Below are positions 8,621-17,504 of a DNA stretch of 64,000 nucleotides, piece after piece. The DNA is taken from assembly GCA_965218555.1 (NCBI GenBank), contig OZ244625.1:1116001-1180000 (forward strand). The letters run 5' to 3'. Under the pieces are notes generated by a model. That model searched no databases, was not told the DNA's origin, and saw nothing but the letters and a program-made list of their open reading frames with translations. Origin of the DNA: JAPPLB01 sp965218555 (GTDB lineage: Bacteria > Acidobacteriota > Terriglobia > Bryobacterales > UBA6623). The number at the start of each line of letters is the position of its first letter. Position 1 is the stretch's first letter. The translations under genes were made by a program, and so were the position numbers.

Positions 8621-9214
8621 CTAACTCCTGTTCCGCGGTTTCTTGATGAGATCAGGCGTACGGCCAATCGGCAAGTATCCGCTGACGGTGAGCTCCACCC
8701 GAACGGCCTTGGTCTTGGGATTGGCCGATGACACTTTGATTTCACGCGTGGCCAGCAATTCCGGCGCGTTGGCGATGTCGGCCAGCAAGTTGACAAAGTG
8801 AGTGATGTCGCACGTAAAGTCGACGATCAGCGGCACCTGCGCAAAGTCTTCTCCCTCGGCTTTGACGGTCGTGAAACGAGAGGCCCGCATGCTGATGCCG
8901 GCGCCCTCGAGCAACTCGCCGACCCGCTCACGCATCTCCGCCTGCGCAAGAGCGGCTGTCTCCGACTCGAGAAGACGATCTTCGAGCGATTCTTCGAGCG
9001 ACCTCAATGAGCGGTACTCGGCGCTGAGCAAGGGCTCCTGGCGCACTTGCGTCTGGGCCAGCAGCAGCTTGTTCTGTTCGGCTTCAATGCTCCCCGGCAT
9101 TGAGGCGGCGGCATCCGGCGAAGGCAGGATCCAGTCCGTCTGGAGCAGCAGAAACAGCACGAAGGCGATCCCGAGGAACACCAGAGCCCGGCGGTCTCGA
9201 TCGGAGACGGGCAT
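8621..9214 (-). CDS. gspM: Type II secretion protein GspM (PilO-like)
   Basis: 197 residues: a short cytoplasmic N-terminus, one membrane helix (ALVFLGIAFVLFLLLQ), a coiled-coil stretch rich in Glu/Leu/Arg (about 60-105), and a ferredoxin-like domain (FAQVPLIVDFTCDITHFVNLLADIANAPELL) typical of GspM/PilO. It pairs with GspL in the inner-membrane platform. The start codon overlaps the gspL stop as TGATG. The basic tail (LIKKPRNRS) is unremarkable. Family assignment rests on fold pattern and operon position. Confidence 0.82.
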   Translation of the reverse strand: MPVSDRDRRALVFLGIAFVLFLLLQTDWILPSPDAAASMPGSIEAEQNKLLLAQTQVRQEPLLSAEYRSLRSLEESLEDRLLESETAALAQAEMRERVGELLEGAGISMRASRFTTVKAEGEDFAQVPLIVDFTCDITHFVNLLADIANAPELLATREIKVSSANPKTKAVRVELTVSGYLPIGRTPDLIKKPRNRS

Positions 9215-10818
9215 CAGCGGAGCACCTCCTCGAAGGCGTCTTCCTGAGTCTCATCTTCCGCATCCGCCGCGCCGTCTTGCTCGCCGACGGTCGTCAATGT
9301 CGCCGTTGCTTCAGGTGATTCCTGAGGCTCGCCGGCCGCACCCACCGAAAGAACGGGTTGCGGTGACGGCTCGGCGGAGTAGAAAACCCCGGGGTCTTGC
9401 CGAATCGCCACGATCCGGAAGCTTTGGCCGCCCTCGATCTCCCGCAGCGACGTGCTGAAGGCCGCCTCGGCCAGGTAGCGTGCGTCACTTAACCGACCGA
9501 GCAGCGGCGCCGCCGATTCGGCCTCACCCGTGATCTCGACCCCTTCGTCGTCGAGCGTGAGCGTCTTCAGCCAAGCGGTGTCCGGAATCAACTCCGATAG
9601 TTCCGAGAGCACCCGCATATCCAACTGCGTCCGCTTCGCTAGGGACTGCAGCCGGTCGATCCTCCGCCGGGCATCCGCAATCGAATCTCGGCTTGCCTGC
9701 GCCTTGCTCACGGAGTCGGCCAGTCGCTCCTGCTCCGCCCGAAGCGCTTGGACATAGGCGCGATCCTGAATCGTCCCTCGCAACAGGTGGCCGATCAGGA
9801 TGAGGAAGAGCAGCGAGCCCAGCACGATCGAAGGGGCGTACATCCAACGCGAGCCCGACTTGCGGCGGTCGAGCGGCAAGAGGTTGGCGCGCCATCCCAG
9901 GCGCGGACAGGCGGCCTCCAAGGCCACGGCCATGGCCGCTGCGTCACGGCGTACTTCAAAGTCGAGCGGCGCGGCGGTCGGAGACGGCAGAATCTCGCTG
10001 ATGGAACGCTGTTCGAAAGCCCCGTCCGCTTCGAGTGCGAAGTGCTCGGCTGAAGCGGAATCCCCGCCCTGGACTTCCCCGCTTGAAGCGGAACTTTCGC
10101 CGCAAACGGCCAAACCGGCCGACTCGTCTCCTTCCAGCCGCAGATCAGACCCCGCCAACTGAAGCGCCCGCGTTGGCGGCAGAACCGAAAGATCGAACGC
10201 GGCGCTGAAGAGCGGACGGTTGGTCCCTTCGCCGTAGATCTCGAGTTGTTGACTCTGAAAGTCGGTGATCAGAAACGGTACGGGCGGATTGTCCCAGCGG
10301 ACCCTCACGCCCGTGAAGAAAGCCGCCGCCGTCACGCTAAAACTGCTGACCGGGATGCCGGCGGCCTCGAACAGGTCAGCGTATTGGTCGATCATCTGCT
10401 TCTCGGCGATAACGATGCCGACCGGCAACTCGCCGCCTTCCTTCTCGACGTCCCGGAGCGGCGCGTAGGCGTAGTAGACCTCGTCCTCGCCAAAGGGGTG
10501 CAGAGTATCGATCTGATAGTGTACGGCCGCCGCGAGGTCCTTCCCCTTGACAGGGGGAAGTTGGATTTGGCGGACAATCACATTGTTGCGCGGGATGGAG
10601 ACGGTTGCGGCCAAATGAGAAAGCCCCAAATCCTTCACGAAGGCGGCGTATTCCGTGCCCCACTCGTGAGGCGGCCTCTCGCGGAAGCGGGCGAGTACCT
10701 GCCTGCCCACGACGCTCACACCTTTCGGACGCGACTTGGCGGCGACCACCAGCAGGTCATCCCCACGGACTTCGATACCGCAGCCGGTTCCGACGCGGAA
10801 CAGTGTGTTGAGATTCAT
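9214..10818 (-). CDS. gspL: Type II secretion protein GspL (PilM-PilN-like fusion)
   Basis: 534 residues. The N-terminal cytoplasmic part (1-300) is an actin-like PilM/GspL domain, with LATVSIPRNNVIVRQIQLPP and DLAAAVHYQIDTLHPF. It is interrupted at about 225-285 by an acidic, Ser/Glu-rich, probably disordered insert. A membrane helix lies at about 326-346. The periplasmic part is PilN-like, with a coiled coil (ALRAEQERLADSVSKAQ) followed by a LSELIPDTAWLKTLTLDDEGVEITGEA ferredoxin-like fold. A disordered acidic tail ends the protein. GspL recruits the GspE ATPase to the membrane. Three bases separate it from gspK upstream. Confidence 0.87.
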   Translation of the reverse strand: MNLNTLFRVGTGCGIEVRGDDLLVVAAKSRPKGVSVVGRQVLARFRERPPHEWGTEYAAFVKDLGLSHLAATVSIPRNNVIVRQIQLPPVKGKDLAAAVHYQIDTLHPFGEDEVYYAYAPLRDVEKEGGELPVGIVIAEKQMIDQYADLFEAAGIPVSSFSVTAAAFFTGVRVRWDNPPVPFLITDFQSQQLEIYGEGTNRPLFSAAFDLSVLPPTRALQLAGSDLRLEGDESAGLAVCGESSASSGEVQGGDSASAEHFALEADGAFEQRSISEILPSPTAAPLDFEVRRDAAAMAVALEAACPRLGWRANLLPLDRRKSGSRWMYAPSIVLGSLLFLILIGHLLRGTIQDRAYVQALRAEQERLADSVSKAQASRDSIADARRRIDRLQSLAKRTQLDMRVLSELSELIPDTAWLKTLTLDDEGVEITGEAESAAPLLGRLSDARYLAEAAFSTSLREIEGGQSFRIVAIRQDPGVFYSAEPSPQPVLSVGAAGEPQESPEATATLTTVGEQDGAADAEDETQEDAFEEVLR

Positions 10819-10821
10819 CTG

Positions 10822-11793
10822 CTAGAACTCCGCGTCGTACCACCGCACGACACGTATAGGGTGTCCGTAAGGCGTCCGGATACTCGTGACAAGCGCGCCG
10901 ACACTCCGCCGAGCACGGCCGCCATGAAGCGAAGCTCTGCTCCACAGGGTATAGTACGCCCCTCCGCCGCCGGCAGTAACAGGTATCAAGCCGCTTTGAT
11001 CGGCCATCAGGTTCGGTCCCAGATCTTGGGAGCGTAAGGGCCGCAACTCACGCATTTCCAACAGAGAAGCGATGGCGCCCGGTCCCAGACCCGCCGCCCG
11101 TAAAACCTCGGGCGAAGCGTAGTTGGCGTCGATGCCGGCCCCTCCGAACACAGAGAGGTGCCGATGGAGACCGCCGATCCTGGTCCACTGCCCTGCCCGG
11201 TCCCGTCCCCAGGTCCCAAAAAGCACATCGGATGTCATTCCGGGCAGCACGAGCAACTCCTCCAACTCCCTAAAAGACGCTGGACGGCGCGATAAAGACG
11301 AGCCTGTGGCCCCGGTCGGGTCCAACAGTTGCTCCCGGGTCGGTTTCCGTGCGGCTACGATTCGCACGGCCGTCGCCGACGAATAAGCGGGATCGAGACC
11401 CGAGGATGTCAGTACCCGCGCCAATGCTTCCCCAGACGCATGGTTCACGTTGAGCTTGCCCCCCTCGCCGATGATCTCGACGACGACATTGCCCTCCGGA
11501 AAATCGAACCGCATCCAACGCTGGCCCAACCGGAAACCGAAGTTCGGATCACCCCGATCGCCTGTCTGAATGCGCGTCATGCGCAATCTGGCGCGCTCGA
11601 TCCCCCCTTTTGCCAGAAAATAGGCGCGGGTAGCGTCCACGTTGATGGCCGCGCGGTCGAGCTCGCCACGGACGGTCCGAGAGAGTGTAAACGCGATGGC
11701 GGTCAGTGCGACGGACAGCCAGACGACGCCCAGCAGGGCGCTGCCACGGCGGCCTCGAAGTCGGCGGTACGCAGTCGTCATCGCCGGTTTCAT
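10822..11793 (-). CDS. gspK: Type II secretion minor pseudopilin GspK
   Basis: 323 residues. A basic leader (MKPAMTTAYRRLRGRRG) precedes the hydrophobic SALLGVVWLSVALTAIAFTLS helix, the class III-like start of GspK. The large periplasmic domain is present, including EGGKLNVNHASGEALARVL and FRELEELLVLPGM. GspK caps the pseudopilus tip with GspI and GspJ. The helix-initial segment lacks the canonical +5 Glu, as is usual for GspK. I start at 11793, with GAGGAG about ten bases upstream; an open frame extends further up but reads through the gspJ end. Confidence 0.88.
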   Translation of the reverse strand: MKPAMTTAYRRLRGRRGSALLGVVWLSVALTAIAFTLSRTVRGELDRAAINVDATRAYFLAKGGIERARLRMTRIQTGDRGDPNFGFRLGQRWMRFDFPEGNVVVEIIGEGGKLNVNHASGEALARVLTSSGLDPAYSSATAVRIVAARKPTREQLLDPTGATGSSLSRRPASFRELEELLVLPGMTSDVLFGTWGRDRAGQWTRIGGLHRHLSVFGGAGIDANYASPEVLRAAGLGPGAIASLLEMRELRPLRSQDLGPNLMADQSGLIPVTAGGGGAYYTLWSRASLHGGRARRSVGALVTSIRTPYGHPIRVVRWYDAEF

Positions 11794-11831
11794 CAGATGG
11801 GGGCTCCTCTCATCGGCACACCTCCGGTGTC

Positions 11832-12587
11832 TCACCTGGGACCCCGGCCGCGAGACAGGACCGGAACCGCCATGGAGACGGGACGCAGCCGGTTCCCATC
11901 GCTGCGCGGAAGCACGTTGATCGCAACAGCTTGGGGAAGCTCGCGGATGTTCGTCCAGGTCGGTAACCACGTCGTGGGCGTCTCGACGCCCGGCAGGTGT
12001 TCCAGGTACCGGAACGCACAGTTCTCCAGCTCATCAACAATCACCAGCGAACCGGCATGTGGCATGATCGGTCGAAAGCGCGGACGCACACCGCCTAGGG
12101 CCGGGTCCCGAATGAAACCATCGACAAAGCGTGCCAGCCCTTGCTGACCAACAAACGGCGACTGATTGAGCAGCACGCGACGGCCGCGCGGCGAAGGCAC
12201 AACCTGGAGCTCGATAACATGCAATCCGCCGCGCACGCCTTCCGTCACCGAGTACGAGCTCACGAAACGCATCGAATGCGGCTCGCCCTGAAAGAACAAA
12301 AAACGGCGGAGCCGCTCGCTACGGCCGTCAGGCACCTCGCCGGCCACGGGGATCATACCGGCCAGCGCGGAGTGGAGGATCTGGTTGGCCGTCGCGGTCC
12401 GCCGGTCGAGCATGAGGCGGTCGCGCGTGCTTTGCCAGGAGTCCGCCCCCATCTGGAACGACATGAGCAGACCCACCGAAAGCAAACCCAACAGCGTGAG
12501 GGCCACGAGCACTTCGAGCAGCGTCATCCCGGATTCGGGATGTATCGGCCGGCGCCGGTTTTCGTTATGGGTGGATATGTCGAGCAT
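11832..12587 (-). CDS. gspJ: Type II secretion minor pseudopilin GspJ
   Basis: 251 residues with a prepilin leader of about 20 residues cleaved at ESG/MTLLEVLVALTLLGLL, including the +5 Glu. The body has the long N-terminal helix (ADSWQSTRDRLMLDRRTATANQILHSALAGM) and a beta-rich C-terminal domain. It forms the pseudopilus tip with GspI and GspK. Start and gspI stop overlap as TAATG. The gene is somewhat longer than typical GspJ, with a proline-rich end. Confidence 0.85.
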   Translation of the reverse strand: MLDISTHNENRRRPIHPESGMTLLEVLVALTLLGLLSVGLLMSFQMGADSWQSTRDRLMLDRRTATANQILHSALAGMIPVAGEVPDGRSERLRRFLFFQGEPHSMRFVSSYSVTEGVRGGLHVIELQVVPSPRGRRVLLNQSPFVGQQGLARFVDGFIRDPALGGVRPRFRPIMPHAGSLVIVDELENCAFRYLEHLPGVETPTTWLPTWTNIRELPQAVAINVLPRSDGNRLRPVSMAVPVLSRGRGPR

Positions 12588-13066
12588 TAACGGAACCGGC
12601 TCACAAGATTCTGATCTTCGGGACGGATGCGCACAGACCGGTAGCCGATAAACTCGCTTTGGCGGTCGCCTGCGGCGTTACGCCACGAGATGAGAACCTG
12701 AATCCGAAGGATGATGCGACTGCCAACGCGAACCGGTGGAATCGCTTCGAAGGGCGTCACGACGGCCTCCCAACGCCAGCCTTCGTCATAGCGGCCACTC
12801 AGCGGTTGATCGATTGGTAGGGGGCTCATCATCATCAGCTCATTCATCTTGGCTTTGCCCAGCATGGCGGCTCGGTCGTAATCCCGTACGACCACCGCGT
12901 TCGAAAGCGAAGAGGTGACAAGCGTCAACAGGCCGATGATGACGGTACCGAGCAGGGCTGTCGCCACGAGCAACTCCAAGAGACTGAAACCTCGCTGCTC
13001 CGTCGCCGCGCCCGGCATTGTAGACGCCCCTCGGCCCGAGCACTCGGCATGTCGTGGCTTGCCCAT
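12587..13066 (-). CDS. gspI: Type II secretion minor pseudopilin GspI
   Basis: 159 residues; leader cleavage expected at EQRG/FSLLELLVATALLGTVIIG, with Glu at +5 of the mature protein. The body is short, with a DRAAMLGKAKMNELMM segment, an RWEAVV strand and a C-terminal beta sheet, as in GspI. The ATG at 13066 is four bases after the gspH stop but has no clear ribosome-binding site. A second ATG at 13018 gives a 10-residue leader and has GAGGGG upstream, so the true start may be 13018. Confidence 0.85.
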   Translation of the reverse strand: MGKPRHAECSGRGASTMPGAATEQRGFSLLELLVATALLGTVIIGLLTLVTSSLSNAVVVRDYDRAAMLGKAKMNELMMMSPLPIDQPLSGRYDEGWRWEAVVTPFEAIPPVRVGSRIILRIQVLISWRNAAGDRQSEFIGYRSVRIRPEDQNLVSRFR

Positions 13067-13070
13067 CGAG

Positions 13071-13571
13071 TCAGATCGCCGAGACGGGCTCGTCGGGTTC
13101 CCACCTCTCCGCTACTCCGGTGAAGATATTGAACCGCAAGCCGGTCTGTGGGCCATGTTCGGCTCCCAGCAGCAGACGAAGCCCCGGGGTCGGCACGCCG
13201 GGGAACAAGATCACCGCGCCCGGCTCTCGCGGCACCAGGATATGGATCCGCTTCGGCAGGTCATAGACGTTCCGCCAAGCGCCGTCAATCGTCACCGCCT
13301 GCAGCCGATCCTCTTCGGGTAGCACGGTGATCTGTACCGGCGTTTGCAGGCGATCGGACATGTTTCGCGCTTCGGTGAAGAAGACGGCGATGTTGTCCAC
13401 TGCTGTGCGCAGGCGGATGCCGTCGATGCCCGTGGTCAAGTTGGGCCAGGCAATCGCCAAGATCAACGCGATGATGGCCAAGCCGACCAGCAACTCGACG
13501 AGCGTGACCCCGCTGTCGCTTCGGTGCCCGGAGCGGACGCGCTGCGATAGGTAGTTGGGGAACGTAGACAC
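13071..13571 (-). CDS. gspH: Type II secretion minor pseudopilin GspH
   Basis: 166 residues. Leader of about 21 residues, cleaved at DSG/VTLVELLVGLAIIALILAIAWP, with the +5 Glu. The DNIAVFFTEARNMSDRLQTPVQITV segment is the FimT/GspH helix-to-sheet junction. The start is GTG at 13571, preceded by GAGG at a short distance. A 120-base stretch with no visible gene separates it from gspG. Confidence 0.84.
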   Translation of the reverse strand: MSTFPNYLSQRVRSGHRSDSGVTLVELLVGLAIIALILAIAWPNLTTGIDGIRLRTAVDNIAVFFTEARNMSDRLQTPVQITVLPEEDRLQAVTIDGAWRNVYDLPKRIHILVPREPGAVILFPGVPTPGLRLLLGAEHGPQTGLRFNIFTGVAERWEPDEPVSAI

Positions 13572-13691
13572 TGACCCTCGGCAGGTAAGACGCTTTGACG
13601 CCCTGAAAAGACGGGAGTGTCCGGCTTTTGGATGGTGCGGCAGAGGGTCGCGCTTGCCTTGTCTCGACGGTAGCCTAGTGCGGATTCCGCC

Positions 13692-14111
13692 CTATATCGC
13701 CCGCCAACTGACTACGTCTTCGTTGGGACCCTCGCCGCCTTCCTCACCGTCAGCTCCGTAGGACATCACGTCGGGCTCGGGGCCATGCTCGCCGGGATAA
13801 CGGTAGATGTACGGGCGCTGCCAGGGGTCCATTGGAATCTCCTGCGTGAGGTAAGGCCGCAGGACCTCCAAACCCTCCTCTTCGGTTGGGAAGCGCGCAT
13901 AGTCGATGTTAAAGCGTAGCAAGGCCGCTTTCAGGTTCTCAATCTGTGTCTTCGCCGCAGTACGGCGCCCCTGCTCGAGAGCAGGCGTCAGGCGTTGATA
14001 AGCGATCGATGAGAACAGAGCGATAATCGTCACGACGACGAGCATCTCGATCAAGGTGATACCCGCGTTTCGGGCAAGGCGCCGCGCTGCCTTCTGCTTG
14101 ATGGTTTCCAT
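13692..14111 (-). CDS. gspG: Type II secretion major pseudopilin GspG
   Basis: 139 residues. The leader is cleaved at RNAG/ITLIEMLVVVTIIALFSSIAY, with Glu at +5. The body shows the family signature: LKAALLRFNIDYARFPTEEEGLEVL, then PMDPWQRPYIYRYPGEHGPEPDVMSYGADGEEGGEG, which holds the calcium-site loop. GspG polymerises into the pseudopilus that pushes substrates through GspD. Two bases separate it from gspF. Length and motifs are standard. Confidence 0.94.
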   Translation of the reverse strand: METIKQKAARRLARNAGITLIEMLVVVTIIALFSSIAYQRLTPALEQGRRTAAKTQIENLKAALLRFNIDYARFPTEEEGLEVLRPYLTQEIPMDPWQRPYIYRYPGEHGPEPDVMSYGADGEEGGEGPNEDVVSWRAI

Positions 14112-14113
14112 GG

Positions 14114-15322
14114 CTATAGCCCTAATTGATTGATGTTGGTGATCGCCAGCATGATGCTGAGAATCATTGCGCCTACGATAATTCCCATAATAAGGATGAC
14201 AACCGGCTCGAACAAGGCCGTGAAGCGCTTGACCGCCTCGCGCGCGTCCTTGTCGTAGATGTCCGCCATCCGGTCGAACATGCGGTCGAGGTGTCCGGTT
14301 TCCTCTCCCACAGTAAGCAGGTGGCCCGCTAGCGTCGGGAAAACCCCTGTTTTCTTGAAAGGCGTCGAGAGACCCTCACCGCGTTTGACGCCTTGGCCGA
14401 TCACATCCAGGGCGCCGGACAGGATGCGGTTGCCGAGAACGCCCCGAGTAATGGTCAGTGACTGAACAAGCGGCACGCCGTTGCCCATCAGTGTCGCCAT
14501 CGCCCTCGCAAAACGCGCCGTATCGGCCTTTCGCAGCGCTTCTCCGAACAAAGGAACACGCAGCTTCAGGCGGTCCCACTTGAGCCGGCCTTGCGGGTTC
14601 TTGATGTAAATCCGAAGCCCGACCATCGCCAGGAGAAAGAGCAGAATCCCTGGTGCGCCGTAGACCTTGATGCCCTCGCTGACATACATGAGCATCTGCA
14701 TCGGCAACGGCATCTCAATAGACGACGATTGAAAAGCCGAGGCGAACCGCGGCACGACGTAACGCAGAATGACGAAAATCGAGCCGCTCGCAACAAGGAT
14801 CAACAGAGCCGGGTACATCAATGACGAGATGATGTAGCCGCGCAGCTCGTCACGGGCGCGCTCGAAGGCCGCCAGCCGATCCATCACGAGCGCCAGGCTG
14901 CCGCTGACCTCCCCCGCCCGAATCATGCTGATGTAGAGTTCCGAGAAGTACTCATCATGCTCGGCCAGGCTTTCCGCAAAGGACTTACCGGACCGAATCG
15001 AGCGCAGTATCTCACCGACGACCGTTCGAAATTCCGGACGTTCCGTCATCTCGCTGACGATCGAGAGTCCGCGGTCGATCGGAACGCCCGCGTTGAGCAG
15101 GGTCGCCGTTTCCTCGGTGAAGCGAAGGACATCCTGCAAGCGCTTGCCACGCCACTTCGGTAGGGTGAAGGACCAGTTCGTAGGCTTGGCGATCCCGACG
15201 TAAACCGGTGTCAGCCCTTGCCGCTGCAGCTCCCTTGCCACCAGCCGGCCGTCTTCACTCGACAAAGTCCCCGTTTGAACTTTGCCGTCCGGTGCTAGAG
15301 CTTTGTAGAAGAAAGTTGACAT
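14114..15322 (-). CDS. gspF: Type II secretion inner-membrane platform protein GspF
   Basis: 402 residues; polytopic platform protein with two T2SSF domains. Visible are YKALAPDGKVQTGTL at the start, LRFTEETATLLNAGVPIDRGLSIV, then three membrane helices: ISSLMYPALLILVASGSIFVILRYVVP, GILLFLLAMVGLRIYI and FEPVVILIMGIIVGAMILSIMLAI. The second domain repeats the pattern (FARAMATLMGNGVPLVQSL). It anchors GspE and GspL and the growing pseudopilus. Between it and gspE lies a 430-base interruption with a broken gene, so co-transcription with gspE is likely but not overlapping. Confidence 0.94.
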   Translation of the reverse strand: MSTFFYKALAPDGKVQTGTLSSEDGRLVARELQRQGLTPVYVGIAKPTNWSFTLPKWRGKRLQDVLRFTEETATLLNAGVPIDRGLSIVSEMTERPEFRTVVGEILRSIRSGKSFAESLAEHDEYFSELYISMIRAGEVSGSLALVMDRLAAFERARDELRGYIISSLMYPALLILVASGSIFVILRYVVPRFASAFQSSSIEMPLPMQMLMYVSEGIKVYGAPGILLFLLAMVGLRIYIKNPQGRLKWDRLKLRVPLFGEALRKADTARFARAMATLMGNGVPLVQSLTITRGVLGNRILSGALDVIGQGVKRGEGLSTPFKKTGVFPTLAGHLLTVGEETGHLDRMFDRMADIYDKDAREAVKRFTALFEPVVILIMGIIVGAMILSIMLAITNINQLGL

Positions 15323-15358
15323 CGTGATTCGTGTCTCGTGGTGGGAAATGTACGGCGG

Positions 15359-15735
15359 CTAACCTGCCAGGTGTTTCTTTGGCGAGCTTTCCAAGACCGC
15401 GGTCCGGTCGACGTCTGAGTCTGGTCCGACGATGTCGTCCTGAGAACAGTATTCAAGGTCCCTTGTCATGACCAGGAAGCAACGCAGTTCCGCCAAGGAA
15501 TCGTTTGCGATTGAAAGATGCTGCAAGAAGTTGTTCGTTGAGCGCCACTCCACCCTTCGGCTCCATGGCTCGGCAAGGAGACATCGCATCTTCCTTGCCG
15601 TGACTTGAGGCCGCAGGCCCCATGTTTCGGGAACCGGCTTGTCGGCCGGTACATGGCCAAGCTCGACTGATGAGTTGTCTGCCACAAATCCAGGTCAGCA
15701 AACTTCCTGAGCGACAACAGATCACTCCGGTTCAT
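15359..15735 (-). pseudogene. Frameshifted four-helix-bundle (S23/IVP-type) protein gene
   Basis: Read on the minus strand from 15735, one frame gives FADLDLWQTTHQSSLAMY followed by SRFPKHGACGLKSRQ and LPSHGAEGW. This matches the opening of the 23S rRNA intervening-sequence/four-helix-bundle family (DL-x-x-WQ, FPK, GL-x-x-Q, IP-x-x-AEG). From about 15545 the match continues in another frame: STNNFLQHLSIANDSLAELR, then CFLVMTRDLEYCSQDD, the family's second half. A single indel near 15540-15555 therefore breaks the gene. It lies between gspE and gspF, in the same direction. The family's function is unknown. Alignment was by eye. Confidence 0.72.
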
Positions 15736-15753
15736 GAATTACTGGACACGCTC

Positions 15754-17400
15754 TTAAAACTCCTGAGTCACCCGCAGAACTTCCTCGACCGTCGTCATAC
15801 CGCGGGCAATCTTTTCCCAGCCGTCTTCACGAAGACTCCTCATGCCGTTGCGACGGGCGAAGTCGGTGAGAACCGATGCGTCCTCGTTGCGCATGATGAG
15901 CCGCCGGATCTCTTCGTTCATTTCCATCAGCTCGAAGATTCCCACGCGGCCGCTGTAGCCCGTCCCGATGCACTGTTCACAGCCCGTGCCCCGCCACGTT
16001 CGGATTTGTTTGCCGCCCGGCGTATCAACAAAGCCGTCTTCCGCCTTGCAGTGACTGCAGATTTTGCGAACCAAACGCTGCGCCAGCACCGCGACCAGTG
16101 ACGACGTCAGCAAGTAATTCTCCACACCCATGTCCGTAAGACGCGTGATCGCGCTCGGCGCGTCGTTGGTGTGCAGAGTCGAATAGACGAAGTGACCGGT
16201 AAGCGCCGAGCGGATGCTCATGTCGGCGGTTTCACGGTCGCGGATCTCCCCGACCATGATCACGTCAGGGTCTTGGCGGACGATATGCCGCAGTCCCGCC
16301 GCAAACGTCAGCCCAATCTGCGGATTCACGTGAATCTGGTTGATCCCATTCATCTGATACTCAACCGGATCTTCGATCGTGATGATCTTCTTCTGTGGTC
16401 CGTTGATCAGTTTCAGCGCTGAATAGAGGGTCGTTGACTTCCCGCTGCCCGTCGGTCCGGTCACTAGGAAAATGCCGTGCGGCAACTTCGTGAAGTGCTC
16501 CATGCGGTGAAGCATGACGTCGTCAAAGCCTAATCTGTCCAGGTCGTAGAAGTCACCGGCGCTGCGGTCCAGCAGGCGCATCACAACGCTTTCGCCATAG
16601 AGTATCGGTAGCGTCGAGACCCGCAGGTCGACCTCGTGGCCCAGCGCCTTGATCTTGATGCGGCCGTCCTGCGGCAGTCGCCGTTCGGCGATGTTAAGAC
16701 GAGCCATCAGCTTGATGCGCGAAATCACGGCCGCGCGCAGCTCACGCTGAGGCGACTCTTGGTCGTGCAATACGCCATCAACCCGGAAGCGAACCCGGAA
16801 ATCCTTCTCGAAGGGTTCCAGGTGGATATCGCTCGCTCGCAGTTCAAGCGCCCGCGAGATCATGCCGTTGACAAGGCGGATGACCGGCGCCTCGCTCGCC
16901 ATGTCGCGCAGATGTTCGATCTGGGCCGCGGCGGCGTCGTCCAGCGCGCCGAATTCGCTGTCGCCCTCCTGTTCCTGCTCGCCGAAATACTTGTCGATCG
17001 CGTCGAGGATCTCCTGCTCGGCGGCCAGAACGCCTTTGACGTTGAGTCCGCTGAATTGACGCAGCGTCGCCATCGTCTCGAAGTCCAGCGGGTCCGCCAT
17101 CGCCACGGTGAGCTTGGTATCGTCGACGCGAATCGGCAGGAACAGGAACTGCCGCATGTACCTCGGCGTGATGCGCTCGACCTCCGGAAGAACGGGTGGA
17201 AAATCGTCCGCCGACAGTAGAGGAATCTGAAGCTGCTCGGAAAGAGTCGCCAGAACGTCACGTGGATTGACGAACCCGAGATCGACGAGGATCTTGCCTA
17301 TCTTGTCACCGCGTTCTTTTTGGAGCTCGAGCGCCTGCTCCAGATCGTCAGCGTCAAGCAGGCCTTTGCGGATCAGCAGTTCACCGAGCCGGACAGCCAT
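15754..17400 (-). CDS. gspE: Type II secretion ATPase GspE
   Basis: 548 residues; hexameric ATPase powering pseudopilus assembly. An MshEN-type N-terminal domain (LGELLIRKGLLDADDLEQAL and following) covers about 1-140. The core has the Walker A GPTGSGKST at 315-323, Asp box TIEDPVEYQ at about 341, Walker B VIMVGEIRDRET at about 380 and His box STLHTND at about 407. The zinc-binding tetracysteine is present as CSHC (448/451) and CEQC (474/477). The family also includes PilB; the surrounding gsp genes decide for GspE. First gsp gene of the operon, 104 bases after a small secreted-protein gene. Confidence 0.94.
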   Translation of the reverse strand: MAVRLGELLIRKGLLDADDLEQALELQKERGDKIGKILVDLGFVNPRDVLATLSEQLQIPLLSADDFPPVLPEVERITPRYMRQFLFLPIRVDDTKLTVAMADPLDFETMATLRQFSGLNVKGVLAAEQEILDAIDKYFGEQEQEGDSEFGALDDAAAAQIEHLRDMASEAPVIRLVNGMISRALELRASDIHLEPFEKDFRVRFRVDGVLHDQESPQRELRAAVISRIKLMARLNIAERRLPQDGRIKIKALGHEVDLRVSTLPILYGESVVMRLLDRSAGDFYDLDRLGFDDVMLHRMEHFTKLPHGIFLVTGPTGSGKSTTLYSALKLINGPQKKIITIEDPVEYQMNGINQIHVNPQIGLTFAAGLRHIVRQDPDVIMVGEIRDRETADMSIRSALTGHFVYSTLHTNDAPSAITRLTDMGVENYLLTSSLVAVLAQRLVRKICSHCKAEDGFVDTPGGKQIRTWRGTGCEQCIGTGYSGRVGIFELMEMNEEIRRLIMRNEDASVLTDFARRNGMRSLREDGWEKIARGMTTVEEVLRVTQEF

Positions 17401-17504
17401 CTAGGCAGCCCCCGGGCTACGCGATATCAACATGGTCGCCTCGCCGTTCGTTGCGACGGACACTACGCATACGCATTGATGTTTCCCGCTCCTGCGAGTA
17501 CAGG

